DNA of 64,000 nt from Oceanomicrobium pacificus (GTDB lineage Bacteria > Pseudomonadota > Alphaproteobacteria > Rhodobacterales > Rhodobacteraceae). A program made the position numbers and the translations under genes. Each line of letters begins with the position of its first letter. Positions within the stretch are counted from its first letter, which is position 1. Shown piece by piece: positions 23,876 to 33,576 of this stretch. The notes beneath the pieces are model-generated. The model saw only the letters and a list, made by a program, of their open reading frames with translations, made no database searches and was not told where the DNA came from. Location of the stretch: positions 496,001 to 560,000 of the forward strand of contig NZ_WUWG01000003.1 of the NCBI RefSeq assembly GCF_009833495.1, written 5' to 3'.

Positions 23876-26800
23876 ATGACCGACCTTCTTTCGCGCCACC
23901 GGGACATGATCCGGTCCGCAACCCTTGCCCCCGAAGCCGAATGCCTGTCGGTTCTTGTCGATCTGGCTGCCCTGTCGCCGGAGGACCGGCGGCGCATATC
24001 GGGGCGCGGCGCCGCGCTTGTGCGCGCTGTGCGCGATCACAGCGAACCGGCCGTGATGGAGAGTTTTCTTGCCGAATATGGCCTCTCCTCGGAGGAGGGC
24101 GTCGCGCTCATGTGTCTGGCCGAGGCGCTGTTGCGCGTGCCCGATGCCGAAACGATCGACGATCTGATCGAGGACAAGATCGCACCGCATGACTGGGCCG
24201 CCCATGTGGGCGACAGCGGCTCGATCCTTGTCAATGCCTCGACCTGGGCGCTGATGCTGACCGGACGTGTGCTGGAGGATGAGGAACCGGGGGTCGTCGG
24301 CGCGCTGCGCGGCGTGGTGCGGCGACTGGGCGAGCCGGTGATCCGCGTGGCCGTGCGCAAGGCGATGCGCGAGATGGGCGACCAGTTCGTGCTCGGCGAG
24401 ACGATGGATGCCGCCATTGCCCGCGGTGCGGGCGACCGGGCAAAAGGCATCACCTTCTCCTATGACATGCTGGGAGAGGCCGCGCGCACCCATGCCGATG
24501 CAGAGCGCTATTTCAACGCCTATGCCGATGCGATTGCCCGTCTGGCCAAGGCGCCGTCCGCGCCCGACCTGCGTGACGCGCCGGGGATCTCCGTCAAACT
24601 GTCGGCGCTCCATCCGCGATACGAATATGGCCAGAAGGCCCATGTGGTGCCTGCGCTCGGCGCACGGTTGCTCGATCTCTGCCGTGCCGCGAAGGATGCC
24701 GGCATCGGCCTCAATGTCGATGCGGAGGAAGCCGACCGGCTCGACCTGTCGCTCGACATTCTGGACCATGCCCTGTCGTCGCCCGACCTTGCCGGATGGG
24801 ACGGGTTCGGCGTCGTGGTGCAGGCCTACGGGCGCCGCGCGCCGCATGTGCTCGACTGGCTGCATGCGCTGGCCGAACGGCACGACCGCCGCATCATGGT
24901 CCGGCTTGTGAAGGGCGCTTATTGGGACACGGAGATCAAGCGGGCGCAGGTGCTGGGGCTCGACAGCTATCCGGTTTTCACCCGCAAGGTCGCGACCGAC
25001 GTCAGCTATATTGCCTGTGCGCGCAAGCTGCTGGGTATGCGAGACCGGATCTACGGGCAGTTCGCCACGCACAATGCCCACACGATGGCCGCGATCCTGC
25101 ATATGGCGGGCGAAGACCGGGATGGGTTCGAGTTCCAGCGCCTGCACGGGATGGGCGGGGCGCTCCACGATATCGTGCGCCGCGATTTCGGCACCCGCTG
25201 CCGTGTCTATGCGCCTGTGGGCGCCCATCGCGACCTGCTGGCCTATCTGGTGCGACGGCTTCTGGAGAATGGCGCCAATTCGAGTTTCGTGCACCAGATC
25301 GTGGACGAGAATGTCGCACCCGAGGAGATCGCTTCCGATCCGTTCACGGCGCTGGAGGTGGCCGAACCTGTCGCCAATCCGGCGATTCCGGCGCCGCCCG
25401 CGATCTTCAGCCCGGTGCGGGAGAATGCGCGGGGTTGGGACCTGACCGATCCGGACACGGTCGACCGGATCACCGGATCGGCCTTCATGGGGGACCATCG
25501 CTGGGAGATGGCGCCCGAGGGCCTCTCCGGACCGGTCCAGACCCTGACCAATCCCGCGCGGCCCGGCGACAGCCCCGGCTCGATCCGTCAAGCCGCGCGT
25601 AGCGATGTCGCACCTGCAGTTGCCCGCGCGGCGGCTGCAGCGCAGGCTTGGGCGGCGACGCCGGTTGCAGAGCGGGCGGCCTGTCTGTCCCGCGCGGCCG
25701 CCCTGTTCGAGGCGCATGCGCTGGAACTGTTCGCGCTGGCCGCGCGGGAGGCCGGCAAGACCCTGCCGGACTGTGTGGCCGAACTGCGTGAAGCGATTGA
25801 TTTCCTGCATTATTACGCCGCCGAGGCCGAAGAGGCTTGTGCCGGATCGGAGGCGCGCGGCCCGCTCGTCTGCATCTCGCCCTGGAACTTTCCGCTGGCG
25901 ATTTTTACCGGACAGGTGGCTGCTGCGCTCGTTACCGGCAACACGGTGCTGGCCAAACCCGCCGAACAGACGCCGCTCATCGCGGCCCGCGCGACCGCCT
26001 TGCTGCACGAGGCGGGCATCCCGCGCGATGTGTTGCAGCTTCTGCCGGGCGACGGGCCGGAGGTCGGGGCAGCCCTGACCGCCGATCCGCGCATAAAAGG
26101 GGTCTGTTTCACCGGCTCGACGGAAGTCGCACGGCTAATCGAGCGGTCCCTTGCCGCCCATGCGGCGCCTGATGCGATGCTGATCGCCGAGACGGGCGGC
26201 CTCAATGCGATGATCGTCGACAGCACGGCGCTTCTGGAACAGGCTGTGCGCGACACGCTGGCCTCGGCCTTCCAGAGCGCGGGCCAGCGCTGTTCCGCCT
26301 TGCGCATCGTCTATGTGCAGGAGGATATCCGGGCACCTTTCATCGAGATGCTGACAGGCGCGATGGATGCGCTGCGGCTGGGCGATCCGCGCGACCCGGC
26401 GACCGATGTCGGCCCGCTGATCGACGCGGAAGCGCAGGCGGATTTCGCAGCCTATGTTGCCAGCGCCGCGGCGGACGGCCGGCTCATCCACCGCACCGAC
26501 GCGCCGTCCGAAGGCCATTTCCTGGCGCCGACGCTTCTGGCCGTGGACGGGATCGGGGCGATGGAGCGCGAGATCTTCGGCCCCGTCCTGCATCTGGCGG
26601 GGTTCCGCGCGGACAGGATCAATGCGGTGATGGCGGAGGTGAATGCCCGCGGCTACGGGCTGACCTTCGGGCTGCATACTCGGATCGACCGGCGCGCACA
26701 GGATGTGGTGGACCGGATGGAGATCGGGAACCTCTATATCAACCGCAACCAGATCGGCGCGATCGTGGCGGCCCAGCCATTTGGCGGGGAGGGGCTGTCA

Positions 26801-27496
26801 GGCACCGGACCGAAAGCGGGCGGGCCGCACTATCTGCCGCGGTTCCGCAAGCGGGCAGGGGCAGGACCGGCTCCTGCGGGGCAGGGTCCGGCGCAGTCCG
26901 ATGCAGGTGCAGATACGGACCTGCTGGCCGCGCTTGATAGACTGTCCGCACGGCCGATGCCGCCCGGTGATCCTCTGGGCGCGTTGCGGGCCGCTCTGCG
27001 CGGCCGCGGGCGTGCGGCACTGGCGAAGGCTGCGCAAGTCGATATGGGACCCGTGGACCTGCCCGGTCCGACCGGAGAGGCGAACAGCCTCAGCCTGCAC
27101 CCGCTTGGCACGGTGGCGATTCTGGGGCCCACGGCAGCGGATTTCCTGACCCAGGCCATTCATGCGCTGCGGTGCGGAAACCGTGTGCTGGCCGTCGGCG
27201 CGCAGGCTGGCGCGCTGTCCCACCTGTCGCGCGCCGGGTTGCCGCTGGAGATTGTCCCCGCGGATGCCACGTCCGATGCGCTGGCACACGTGCCGGTGGC
27301 CGCATTTGCCATCGATCCGGCCGCACCGCTGCTCGCCCCCCTGAGGCGCGCACTGGCCGCAGAGGACGGCCCGATCCGCCGGATCATATCGGACGCGGAC
27401 CGCCCGGCGGCCTTCGCGCTTGAGCGCGCTGTCTGCGTCGACACGACCGCCGCCGGTGGCAATGCCGCGCTTCTGGCGGAAACGGGGGGCGATTAA
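23876..27496 (+). CDS. putA: bifunctional proline dehydrogenase / delta-1-pyrroline-5-carboxylate dehydrogenase
   Basis: PutA oxidises proline to glutamate, delivering electrons to the quinone pool and NADH. The 1206-residue protein has a proline dehydrogenase barrel (about 150-500, with RLVKGAYWDTEIKRAQ). The aldehyde dehydrogenase domain (about 540-1000) has a catalytic cysteine C806 in SAGQRCSALR and glutamate E772 in IAETGG. The N-terminus lacks the ribbon-helix-helix DNA-binding domain of E. coli PutA, which fits separate regulation by PutR. A roughly 200-residue C-terminal domain resembles the ALDH-like fold of longer PutA types. The ATG at 23876 has GGAG 7-8 bases upstream; an ATG at 23774 would add 34 atypical residues. 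Confidence 0.96.
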   Translation: MTDLLSRHRDMIRSATLAPEAECLSVLVDLAALSPEDRRRISGRGAALVRAVRDHSEPAVMESFLAEYGLSSEEGVALMCLAEALLRVPDAETIDDLIEDKIAPHDWAAHVGDSGSILVNASTWALMLTGRVLEDEEPGVVGALRGVVRRLGEPVIRVAVRKAMREMGDQFVLGETMDAAIARGAGDRAKGITFSYDMLGEAARTHADAERYFNAYADAIARLAKAPSAPDLRDAPGISVKLSALHPRYEYGQKAHVVPALGARLLDLCRAAKDAGIGLNVDAEEADRLDLSLDILDHALSSPDLAGWDGFGVVVQAYGRRAPHVLDWLHALAERHDRRIMVRLVKGAYWDTEIKRAQVLGLDSYPVFTRKVATDVSYIACARKLLGMRDRIYGQFATHNAHTMAAILHMAGEDRDGFEFQRLHGMGGALHDIVRRDFGTRCRVYAPVGAHRDLLAYLVRRLLENGANSSFVHQIVDENVAPEEIASDPFTALEVAEPVANPAIPAPPAIFSPVRENARGWDLTDPDTVDRITGSAFMGDHRWEMAPEGLSGPVQTLTNPARPGDSPGSIRQAARSDVAPAVARAAAAAQAWAATPVAERAACLSRAAALFEAHALELFALAAREAGKTLPDCVAELREAIDFLHYYAAEAEEACAGSEARGPLVCISPWNFPLAIFTGQVAAALVTGNTVLAKPAEQTPLIAARATALLHEAGIPRDVLQLLPGDGPEVGAALTADPRIKGVCFTGSTEVARLIERSLAAHAAPDAMLIAETGGLNAMIVDSTALLEQAVRDTLASAFQSAGQRCSALRIVYVQEDIRAPFIEMLTGAMDALRLGDPRDPATDVGPLIDAEAQADFAAYVASAAADGRLIHRTDAPSEGHFLAPTLLAVDGIGAMEREIFGPVLHLAGFRADRINAVMAEVNARGYGLTFGLHTRIDRRAQDVVDRMEIGNLYINRNQIGAIVAAQPFGGEGLSGTGPKAGGPHYLPRFRKRAGAGPAPAGQGPAQSDAGADTDLLAALDRLSARPMPPGDPLGALRAALRGRGRAALAKAAQVDMGPVDLPGPTGEANSLSLHPLGTVAILGPTAADFLTQAIHALRCGNRVLAVGAQAGALSHLSRAGLPLEIVPADATSDALAHVPVAAFAIDPAAPLLAPLRRALAAEDGPIRRIISDADRPAAFALERAVCVDTTAAGGNAALLAETGGD

Positions 27497-27518
27497 CCGA
27501 GCAAAACAGTCTGAAATC

Positions 27519-27536
27519 CGTCCCGTGGGTGGGACG
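27519..27536 (+). terminator. terminator-like stem-loop behind putA
   Basis: CGTCCC and GGGACG form a perfect 6-bp stem with a GTGGGT loop, 23 bases after the putA stop, followed by ATTTAA. The short T-run makes this a weak intrinsic terminator. Confidence 0.45.
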
Positions 27537-27588
27537 ATTTAACCCGGAACAAACCCGGTTTTTCGGGCCGTTGGCGGGGGTCATTCAG

Positions 27589-27617
27589 TTGACCTCCTAC
27601 CGGGGGGCGGCTAAACG
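27589..27617 (+). promoter_or_regulatory. candidate promoter of the nuo operon
   Basis: TTGACC (27589-27594) and TAAACG (27612-27617) are separated by 17 bases. The -35 matches at 5 of 6 positions. A start near 27624 would give a leader of about 60 bases to nuoA. It is the best promoter candidate between putA and the complex I genes. Confidence 0.45.
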
Positions 27618-27682
27618 GAGGCAGTCCTGTGGCGTGCCTCTCGAGTCTGGTCCGTCACCGCAGCCAAGAGGAGAACCGGGTC

Positions 27683-28048
27683 TTGGACGAACTGCTTCGC
27701 GAATATCTTCCGATACTCGTTTTTCTGGGTCTCGCCATCGTGCTGGGCCTCGTGCTCGTGCTGGCCGCCGTCGTGGTTGCCGTGCGCAATCCCGACCCTG
27801 AAAAAGTGTCCGCCTATGAATGCGGGTTCAACGCGTTCGATGATGCGCGCATGAAGTTCGACGTGCGCTTCTACCTCGTGTCGATCCTGTTCATCATCTT
27901 CGACCTCGAAGTGGCGTTCCTGTTCCCCTGGGCGGCCGGGTTCCAGCATATCGGCGAGTTCGGTTTCTGGTCGATGATCGTCTTCCTCGGCGTGCTGACC
28001 GTCGGTTTTGTCTATGAATGGAAGAAGGGAGCGCTCGAATGGGAGTGA
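27683..28048 (+). CDS. nuoA: NADH-quinone oxidoreductase subunit A
   Basis: NuoA is a small membrane subunit of respiratory complex I. From the TTG at 27683 it has 121 residues with three transmembrane helices (about 9-32, 61-82, 90-112). The conserved loop [20 protein letters not shown] contains the cysteine that changes accessibility on activation. The TTG is chosen because GAGGAG ends 9 bases before it and the family starts at this point; upstream in-frame codons would add atypical residues. It is the first gene of the nuo operon and overlaps nuoB by 10 bases. Confidence 0.94.
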   Translation: MDELLREYLPILVFLGLAIVLGLVLVLAAVVVAVRNPDPEKVSAYECGFNAFDDARMKFDVRFYLVSILFIIFDLEVAFLFPWAAGFQHIGEFGFWSMIVFLGVLTVGFVYEWKKGALEWE

Positions 28049-28587
28049 CCCAGTCCGCTTCGCCCGCCCTGTCCACCGCTGCCGGTGAGGACAAGGAGGC
28101 GACCACCCGCGCGCTCAACGCCGAACTGGCCGACAAGGGGTTCCTCGTGACCTCGACGGCCGATGCGATCAACTGGGCCCGCACCGGATCGCTGCACTGG
28201 ATGACCTTCGGTCTGGCCTGCTGCGCCGTGGAGATGATGCACACCTCCATGCCGCGCTACGATCTGGAACGGTTCGGCACCGCGCCGCGGGCCTCCCCGC
28301 GCCAGTCCGACCTGATGATCGTCGCGGGCACGCTGACCAACAAGATGGCCCCGGCGCTGCGCAAGGTTTACGACCAGATGCCCGAACCGCGCTACGTGAT
28401 CTCCATGGGGTCCTGCGCCAACGGAGGCGGCTACTATCACTACAGCTATTCCGTCGTGCGCGGCTGCGACCGCGTGGTGCCGGTGGACATTTACGTGCCC
28501 GGTTGCCCGCCGACCGCGGAAGCGCTGCTCTACGGGATCATGCAGCTCCAGCGGAAAATCCGCCGGACCGGCACGATCGTGCGCTGA
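28039..28587 (+). CDS. nuoB: NADH-quinone oxidoreductase subunit B
   Basis: NuoB carries iron-sulfur cluster N2, the last electron carrier before quinone. The 182-residue protein has the four ligands C61, C62, C126 and C156 in [18 protein letters not shown] and [12 protein letters not shown] roughly 30-residue polar N-terminal extension precedes the conserved core. The ATG at 28039 lies inside the end of nuoA; no better start is nearby. Confidence 0.97.
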   Translation: MGVTQSASPALSTAAGEDKEATTRALNAELADKGFLVTSTADAINWARTGSLHWMTFGLACCAVEMMHTSMPRYDLERFGTAPRASPRQSDLMIVAGTLTNKMAPALRKVYDQMPEPRYVISMGSCANGGGYYHYSYSVVRGCDRVVPVDIYVPGCPPTAEALLYGIMQLQRKIRRTGTIVR

Positions 28588-28597
28588 GGAGGGAGCG

Positions 28598-29200
28598 ATG
28601 AGCGAAAAACTTCTCGAACTCGCGGCCCATATCGAGGCGCGCCAGCCCGATTGCGTGATCGCGACCTCTGTCGCGAACGGAGAACTGGAAGTGACGGTGT
28701 CGCCCGAGGCGCTGCCGACCTTCACCGAGTTCCTGAAATCCGACGCGACCTGCGAATTCACCACGCTGACCGACCTGACCGCCGTGGACTATCCGGGCCG
28801 CGATCGCCGGTTCGACATGGTCTACCTGTTCCTGTCGATGACGCAGAACCAGCGAATCCGCGTGAAAGCACAGGTGCACGAATCCGCGCTGGTGCCGACG
28901 ATCACCGACGTGTTTCCCTCCGCAAACTGGTTCGAGCGCGAAGTGTTCGACATGTACGGGATCCTCTTCTCGGGTCATCCCGACCTGCGCCGGATCCTGA
29001 CCGACTACGGGTTCCGCGGCCATCCGCTGCGCAAGGATTTCCCGACCACCGGCTATGTCGAGCTTCGGTATGACGAGACGGAAAAGCGCGTGGTCTACGA
29101 ACCTGTCAGCCTGACGCAGGACTATCGCCAGTTCGATTTCATGTCGCCGTGGGAAGGGGCCGAATATATCCTGCCCGGCGACGAGAAGAAGGGAGCCTGA
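28598..29200 (+). CDS. nuoC: NADH-quinone oxidoreductase subunit C (30 kDa)
   Basis: NuoC is a peripheral-arm subunit of complex I at the quinone-binding junction with NuoD. The 200-residue protein has the family core: [36 protein letters not shown] and [17 protein letters not shown]. It is a separate polypeptide, not fused to NuoD as in E. coli. GGAGG lies 6-10 bases before the ATG, and nuoD starts one base after its stop. Confidence 0.97.
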   Translation: MSEKLLELAAHIEARQPDCVIATSVANGELEVTVSPEALPTFTEFLKSDATCEFTTLTDLTAVDYPGRDRRFDMVYLFLSMTQNQRIRVKAQVHESALVPTITDVFPSANWFEREVFDMYGILFSGHPDLRRILTDYGFRGHPLRKDFPTTGYVELRYDETEKRVVYEPVSLTQDYRQFDFMSPWEGAEYILPGDEKKGA

Positions 29201-29201
29201 C

Positions 29202-30413
29202 ATGGACGGTTCCAATCCCGACGCCCTCAGCGGCGAACAGCAGATCCGCAATTTCAACATCAACTTCGGGCCGCAACACCCTGCGGCGCATGGTGTTTTG
29301 CGGATGGTGCTGGAGCTTGACGGCGAGATTGTAGAGCGTACCGATCCGCATATCGGCCTGCTGCATCGCGGCACCGAGAAGCTGATGGAAAGCCGCACCT
29401 ACCTGCAGAACCTGCCTTATCTCGACCGGCTCGACTATGTGGCGCCGATGAACCAGGAACATGCCTGGTGCCTCGCAATCGAAAAGCTGACCGGGACCGA
29501 GATCCCGCGTCGCGCGAGCCTGATCCGGGTGCTCTTCTCCGAGATCGGCAGGGTTCTGAACCATCTTCTGAACGTGACCACGCAGGCCATGGATGTCGGC
29601 GCGCTGACGCCGCCGCTCTGGGGCTTCGAGGAACGCGAGAAGCTGATGATCTTCTACGAGCGGGCCTGTGGCGCACGCTTGCACGCGGCCTATTTCCGGC
29701 CGGGCGGGGTGCATCAGGACCTGCCGCAGGAGTTGATCGACGATATCTTCCAGTGGACCGAGGAATTCCCCGAAATTCTCGACGATATTTCCGGCCTGCT
29801 GACCGAGAACCGCATCTTCAAGCAGCGCAATGTCGATATCGGCGTCGTGACGCCCGAGGAATGCCACAGCCTGTCCATGTCAGGCGTGATGGTGCGCGGC
29901 TCCGGCCTGGCTTGGGACCTGCGCCGCGCGCAGCCCTATGAATGTTACGACGAGTTCGAGTTCCAGGTGCCGGTTGGCACGCGGGGCGACTGCTATGACC
30001 GCTATCTCTGCCGGATGGCCGAGATGCGGGAAAGCGTCAAGATCATGCGTCAAGCGATTGAAAAGATGGAACTCACCAAGGGTGAGGACGTGCTGGCGCG
30101 GGGCAAGTTGACGCCGCCCAAGCGCGACGAGATGAAAACCTCGATGGAGGCGCTCATCCACCATTTCAAACTCTATACCGAAGGGTTCCACGTGCCCGCG
30201 GGCGAGGTCTATGCCGCCGTCGAGGCGCCGAAAGGCGAATTCGGTGTATATCTCGTCGCCGATGGCACGAACAAACCCTACAAAGTGAAACTGCGCGCGC
30301 CGGGTTACCCGCACCTGGCGGCCATGGACCATGTCTGCCGCGGCCACCAGCTGGCCGATGTCTCGGCGATCCTCGGCTCCATGGATGTCGTGTTTGGGGA
30401 GATTGACCGCTAA
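29202..30413 (+). CDS. nuoD: NADH-quinone oxidoreductase subunit D (49 kDa)
   Basis: NuoD forms the quinone-reduction cavity with NuoB. The 403-residue protein has the hallmarks [20 protein letters not shown] (36-residue region), [25 protein letters not shown] and the C-terminal DVVFGEIDR. It starts with an ATG one base after nuoC and overlaps nuoE by one base (TAATG). Length and ending are typical of alphaproteobacterial and mitochondrial homologues. Confidence 0.97.
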   Translation: MDGSNPDALSGEQQIRNFNINFGPQHPAAHGVLRMVLELDGEIVERTDPHIGLLHRGTEKLMESRTYLQNLPYLDRLDYVAPMNQEHAWCLAIEKLTGTEIPRRASLIRVLFSEIGRVLNHLLNVTTQAMDVGALTPPLWGFEEREKLMIFYERACGARLHAAYFRPGGVHQDLPQELIDDIFQWTEEFPEILDDISGLLTENRIFKQRNVDIGVVTPEECHSLSMSGVMVRGSGLAWDLRRAQPYECYDEFEFQVPVGTRGDCYDRYLCRMAEMRESVKIMRQAIEKMELTKGEDVLARGKLTPPKRDEMKTSMEALIHHFKLYTEGFHVPAGEVYAAVEAPKGEFGVYLVADGTNKPYKVKLRAPGYPHLAAMDHVCRGHQLADVSAILGSMDVVFGEIDR

Positions 30414-31507
30414 TGCTCCGCCGCTTGCATCCCGAACAGCCGGACAGCTTCGAGTTCACCCCGGCCAACAAGGCCTGGGCCGAGGGCCAGATCCGCAAAT
30501 ATCCCGAAGGGCGGCAGGCCTCTGCCGTGATCCCGCTTCTGTGGCGGGCGCAGGAGCAGGAGGGCTGGGTGACCCGTCCGGCCATCGAATATGTGGCCGA
30601 CATGCTCGGCATGGCCCATATCCGTGTGCTCGAAGTGGCGTCCTTCTACTTCATGTTCCAGCTTCAGCCGGTCGGCTCGGTCGCCCATATCCAGGTCTGC
30701 GGCACCACGTCCTGCATGATCTGCGGGGCCGAAGCGTTGATTGCCGTCTGCAAGGAGGTGATCGCACCGAACCCGCACGAATTGAGCGCGGACGGCCGGT
30801 TCTCCTGGGAAGAGGTGGAATGCCTCGGGGCCTGCACCAACGCGCCGATGATCCAGGTCGGCAAGGATTTCTACGAGGATCTGACGCCGGACAGCTTCCG
30901 CGAGATCCTCGAAGGGCTCGAGCGCGGCGAGGTTCCGGTTCCGGGCCCGCAGAACGGACGTTTCGCGGCCGAACCGCTCGGCGGTCCGACGACGCTCGAA
31001 GAGTTTGCCAATGGCGACCATGCGCAGAATGCATCCGTCGCGCGTGCCCTTGAATATGGCGACACGATCAAGCGGATCGACGGGACCGAGGTGCCGATAC
31101 TGACCGGCGCGGCCCTGAAGCGTGCCGCGAACGAGAAGGCCGCGAAGAAGGTCGAGGCCGAGAAGCCCGCGAAAAAAGCGGCCAAGAAAGCCGCCAAGTC
31201 GGTCGACAAGCCCGAAGGTCCGAAAAAGGGCGCGGACAAGCCTGTTGCGCCGAAGTCGGACGGGCCGACGCCGGAACTGCTCGACGCCCCGCGTGGGGGC
31301 GGAGCCGATGATCTGAAGAAGATCACCGGCATCGGGCCGAAGTTGGAAGAGGAACTGAACAAGGCGGGGATCTGGCATTATGACCAGATCGCGCAATGGT
31401 CGGATGAGGAAGTGGCCTGGGCGGACGAGAATCTCGTGCGCTTCAAGGGCCGGGTGACGCGGGACGACTGGCGGGCGCAGGCCCGTGCGCTCGTCAAGGC
31501 GGACTGA
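30413..31507 (+). CDS. nuoE: NADH-quinone oxidoreductase subunit E with long C-terminal extension
   Basis: NuoE binds the [2Fe-2S] cluster N1a in the NADH module. The conserved part spans about residues 1-190 and has the ligands C96 and C101, then C137 and C141 (CGTTSC, ECLGAC). It is followed by a roughly 45-residue lysine/alanine/proline-rich linker (240-285). A helix-hairpin-helix-like domain closes the protein (about 298-364, [20 protein letters not shown]). The total of 364 residues is about twice the usual 160-200. Such extensions are known in Rhodobacterales NuoE; the role is not known. Confidence 0.94.
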   Translation: MLRRLHPEQPDSFEFTPANKAWAEGQIRKYPEGRQASAVIPLLWRAQEQEGWVTRPAIEYVADMLGMAHIRVLEVASFYFMFQLQPVGSVAHIQVCGTTSCMICGAEALIAVCKEVIAPNPHELSADGRFSWEEVECLGACTNAPMIQVGKDFYEDLTPDSFREILEGLERGEVPVPGPQNGRFAAEPLGGPTTLEEFANGDHAQNASVARALEYGDTIKRIDGTEVPILTGAALKRAANEKAAKKVEAEKPAKKAAKKAAKSVDKPEGPKKGADKPVAPKSDGPTPELLDAPRGGGADDLKKITGIGPKLEEELNKAGIWHYDQIAQWSDEEVAWADENLVRFKGRVTRDDWRAQARALVKAD

Positions 31508-31545
31508 GTTTCAGTTCCGCCGCTGGCACGGAAAGGAGTGACAGG

Positions 31546-32028
31546 ATGAAGAACAATTGGGCGTTTTTGCAAAAACCCGCCAATGTCGCGCTTCTGGGAG
31601 CGGTTCTGGTCTTTGTCCTGCTCTTCGTGCTCTTCGACGCGGGCTTCATCCTGTCTTTGGTGCTTGGCGGGGCGGCCTGGTTCGGCCTGTCGAAATTCCT
31701 GACCGACCGGATGGCCGCTGAAGTGGCCGAAGCCGCCGACCGGTTCGAGGACAAGGCCCGTGCCGCCGTGGCCGACCTGCCCGAGACGATGGACAAGGCC
31801 ACCAAGGCCGCGCGCGACGCCGCCGCCGAAGTGAGCGGGGCCATCGACGAGCAGGTCTCGAAACTGCGCGACCAGGGGTCTTCGGATGACGAGGGCGAGA
31901 TCATCGAGGGCACTGCCAGTGCCGCGCCGGCATCGGGTGCCTCCGGACCGCGTGTGAAGCCCAGCAAGAGCCTGCCCGGGCAGGCCGATCTGGCGGCCCG
32001 CAAGGGCACATGGAAATACGAGGGATGA
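31546..32028 (+). CDS. unrecognised membrane protein encoded within the nuo operon
   Basis: I do not recognise this 160-residue protein. It has two hydrophobic segments near the N-terminus (about 10-28 and 30-50, VALLGAVLVFVLLFVLFDAG). A charged helical stretch of about 60 residues, rich in Ala, Glu and Lys, follows and is likely coiled coil. The tail is low in complexity and ends SLPGQADLAARKGTWKYEG. A GGAGTGACAGG ribosome region precedes the ATG. It lies 38 bases after nuoE and 30 bases before the DUF5337 gene, in the operon that encodes complex I. It may be an assembly or stability factor. Confidence 0.75.
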   Translation: MKNNWAFLQKPANVALLGAVLVFVLLFVLFDAGFILSLVLGGAAWFGLSKFLTDRMAAEVAEAADRFEDKARAAVADLPETMDKATKAARDAAAEVSGAIDEQVSKLRDQGSSDDEGEIIEGTASAAPASGASGPRVKPSKSLPGQADLAARKGTWKYEG

Positions 32029-32058
32029 GCGCAGAACGCGCCAGCAGGAAAGACGGAC

Positions 32059-32277
32059 GTGCCGGACCAGACCGAACAGCAGCGCCGACAGACGCGTCAG
32101 GCCGCCATCGTGATCGCGGTGGCCTTTCTCGGCTGGATGGGCGTGTCCTTCCTCGGCGGGCAGCTTGGCCTGCCGGTGCGCTATGCCTTTCTGGCGGATT
32201 TCGCCGCCCTCGCGGCGCTCGCATGGGCGCTGATCGTATTGTTTCGCGTCTGGCGGCAGCGCCAGCAAGGAGAGTGA
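32059..32277 (+). CDS. DUF5337-type small membrane protein in the nuo operon
   Basis: The 72-residue protein begins MPDQTEQQRRQTRQAAIVIA and has two transmembrane helices (about 16-33 and 41-62) with a charged tail. Its size, position ahead of nuoF and sequence pattern match the DUF5337 family, found in Rhodobacterales nuo clusters. The start is GTG, with AGGAAAG upstream. It is 3 bases from nuoF, hence co-translated with it. Function is unknown; a complex I accessory role is an inference from position. Confidence 0.8.
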   Translation: MPDQTEQQRRQTRQAAIVIAVAFLGWMGVSFLGGQLGLPVRYAFLADFAALAALAWALIVLFRVWRQRQQGE

Positions 32278-32280
32278 CGG

Positions 32281-33576
32281 ATGCTCGCTGACAAGGATCG
32301 GATCTTTACCAACCTCTACGGGATGCATGACCGCACCCTGGCCGGCGCCAAGGCGCGGGGCCATTGGGATGGCACGGACAAGCTCATCCAGAACGGGCGC
32401 GACTGGATCGTGGAGCAGGTCAAGGCCTCGGGGCTTCGCGGCCGCGGCGGGGCAGGGTTCCCGACCGGCCTGAAATGGTCCTTCATGCCCAAGGAAAGCG
32501 ACGGGCGGCCGGCCTATCTGGTCGTCAATGCCGACGAATCCGAACCGGGCACCTGCAAGGACCGCGAGATCATGCGCCACGATCCGCACACGCTGATCGA
32601 GGGCTGCCTGATCGCCGGGTTCGGCATGGGCGCGAATGCGGGCTATATCTATATTCGCGGCGAGTTCATCCGCGAGCGCGAGGCGCTGCAGGCCGCGATC
32701 GACGAGGCCTACGACAACGGGCTTCTGGGCAAGAACGCCGCCGGTTCGGGCTGGGATTTCGACCTCTACCTCCATCATGGGGCAGGCGCCTATATCTGCG
32801 GCGAGGAAACGGCGCTTCTGGAAAGCCTCGAGGGCCGCAAGGGCATGCCGCGCCTGAAGCCGCCATTCCCGGCCAATACTGGCCTTTACGGCTGTCCGAC
32901 CACGGTCAACAATGTCGAATCCATTGCCGTTGTGCCGACCATCCTGCGCCGCGGCGCGGACTGGTTCGCGGGCTTTGGCCGCCCGAACAATGCGGGAACC
33001 AAGCTCTTTGCCATCTCGGGCCATGTGGAGCGCCCGTGCGTGGTCGAGGAAGCCATGTCGATCCCGCTGCAGGAATTGCTGGAGAAACATTGCGGCGGCG
33101 TGCGCGGTGGCTGGAAGAACCTGAAGGCGGTGATCCCGGGCGGCTCTTCCGTGCCGCTCCTGCCGGCCGATATTTGCGGCGATGCGATCATGGATTTCGA
33201 CTGGCTGCGCGAGCAGCGTTCGGGCCTCGGCACCGCGGCCGTGATCGTGATGGACCAGTCCACGGACGTCATCAAGGCGATCTGGCGCCTGTCGAAATTC
33301 TACAAGCATGAAAGCTGCGGCCAGTGCACGCCCTGCCGCGAAGGCACAGGCTGGATGATGCGGGTCATGGACCGGCTCGTCACGGGCGATGCAGAACCCG
33401 AAGAGATCGACATGCTGCTTGATGTGACCAAGCAGGTCGAGGGTCACACGATCTGTGCACTCGGGGATGCCGCCGCCTGGCCGATTCAGGGCCTGATCCG
33501 GCATTTCCGCGACGAGATCGAGGACCGGATCAAGCACAAGCGCACGGGCCGTGTCTCCGCGGTGGCCGCCGAATAA
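32281..33576 (+). CDS. nuoF: NADH-quinone oxidoreductase subunit F (NADH-binding)
   Basis: NuoF binds NADH, FMN and [4Fe-4S] cluster N3, the electron entry point of complex I. The 431-residue protein has the NADH/FMN motifs [16 protein letters not shown] (45-60) and [14 protein letters not shown]. Cluster ligands are C346, C349, C352 in CGQCTPC and C392 in ICALGDAA. It overlaps the following DUF3291 gene by one base. Confidence 0.97.
   Translation: MLADKDRIFTNLYGMHDRTLAGAKARGHWDGTDKLIQNGRDWIVEQVKASGLRGRGGAGFPTGLKWSFMPKESDGRPAYLVVNADESEPGTCKDREIMRHDPHTLIEGCLIAGFGMGANAGYIYIRGEFIREREALQAAIDEAYDNGLLGKNAAGSGWDFDLYLHHGAGAYICGEETALLESLEGRKGMPRLKPPFPANTGLYGCPTTVNNVESIAVVPTILRRGADWFAGFGRPNNAGTKLFAISGHVERPCVVEEAMSIPLQELLEKHCGGVRGGWKNLKAVIPGGSSVPLLPADICGDAIMDFDWLREQRSGLGTAAVIVMDQSTDVIKAIWRLSKFYKHESCGQCTPCREGTGWMMRVMDRLVTGDAEPEEIDMLLDVTKQVEGHTICALGDAAAWPIQGLIRHFRDEIEDRIKHKRTGRVSAVAAE

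Noticed and set aside
24037-24453. Possible second PutA-region gene on the minus strand.
   Set aside because: It is low-complexity, Ser/Arg-rich antisense sequence within putA, without start signals or a recognisable domain.
27541-27580. CCCGG repeats and CCCG-GTTTTT-CGGG near the putA-nuoA gap, considered as a terminator.
   Set aside because: The stem is only 4 bp and the T-run sits in the loop instead of after the stem; the hairpin at 27519-27536 is the better candidate.
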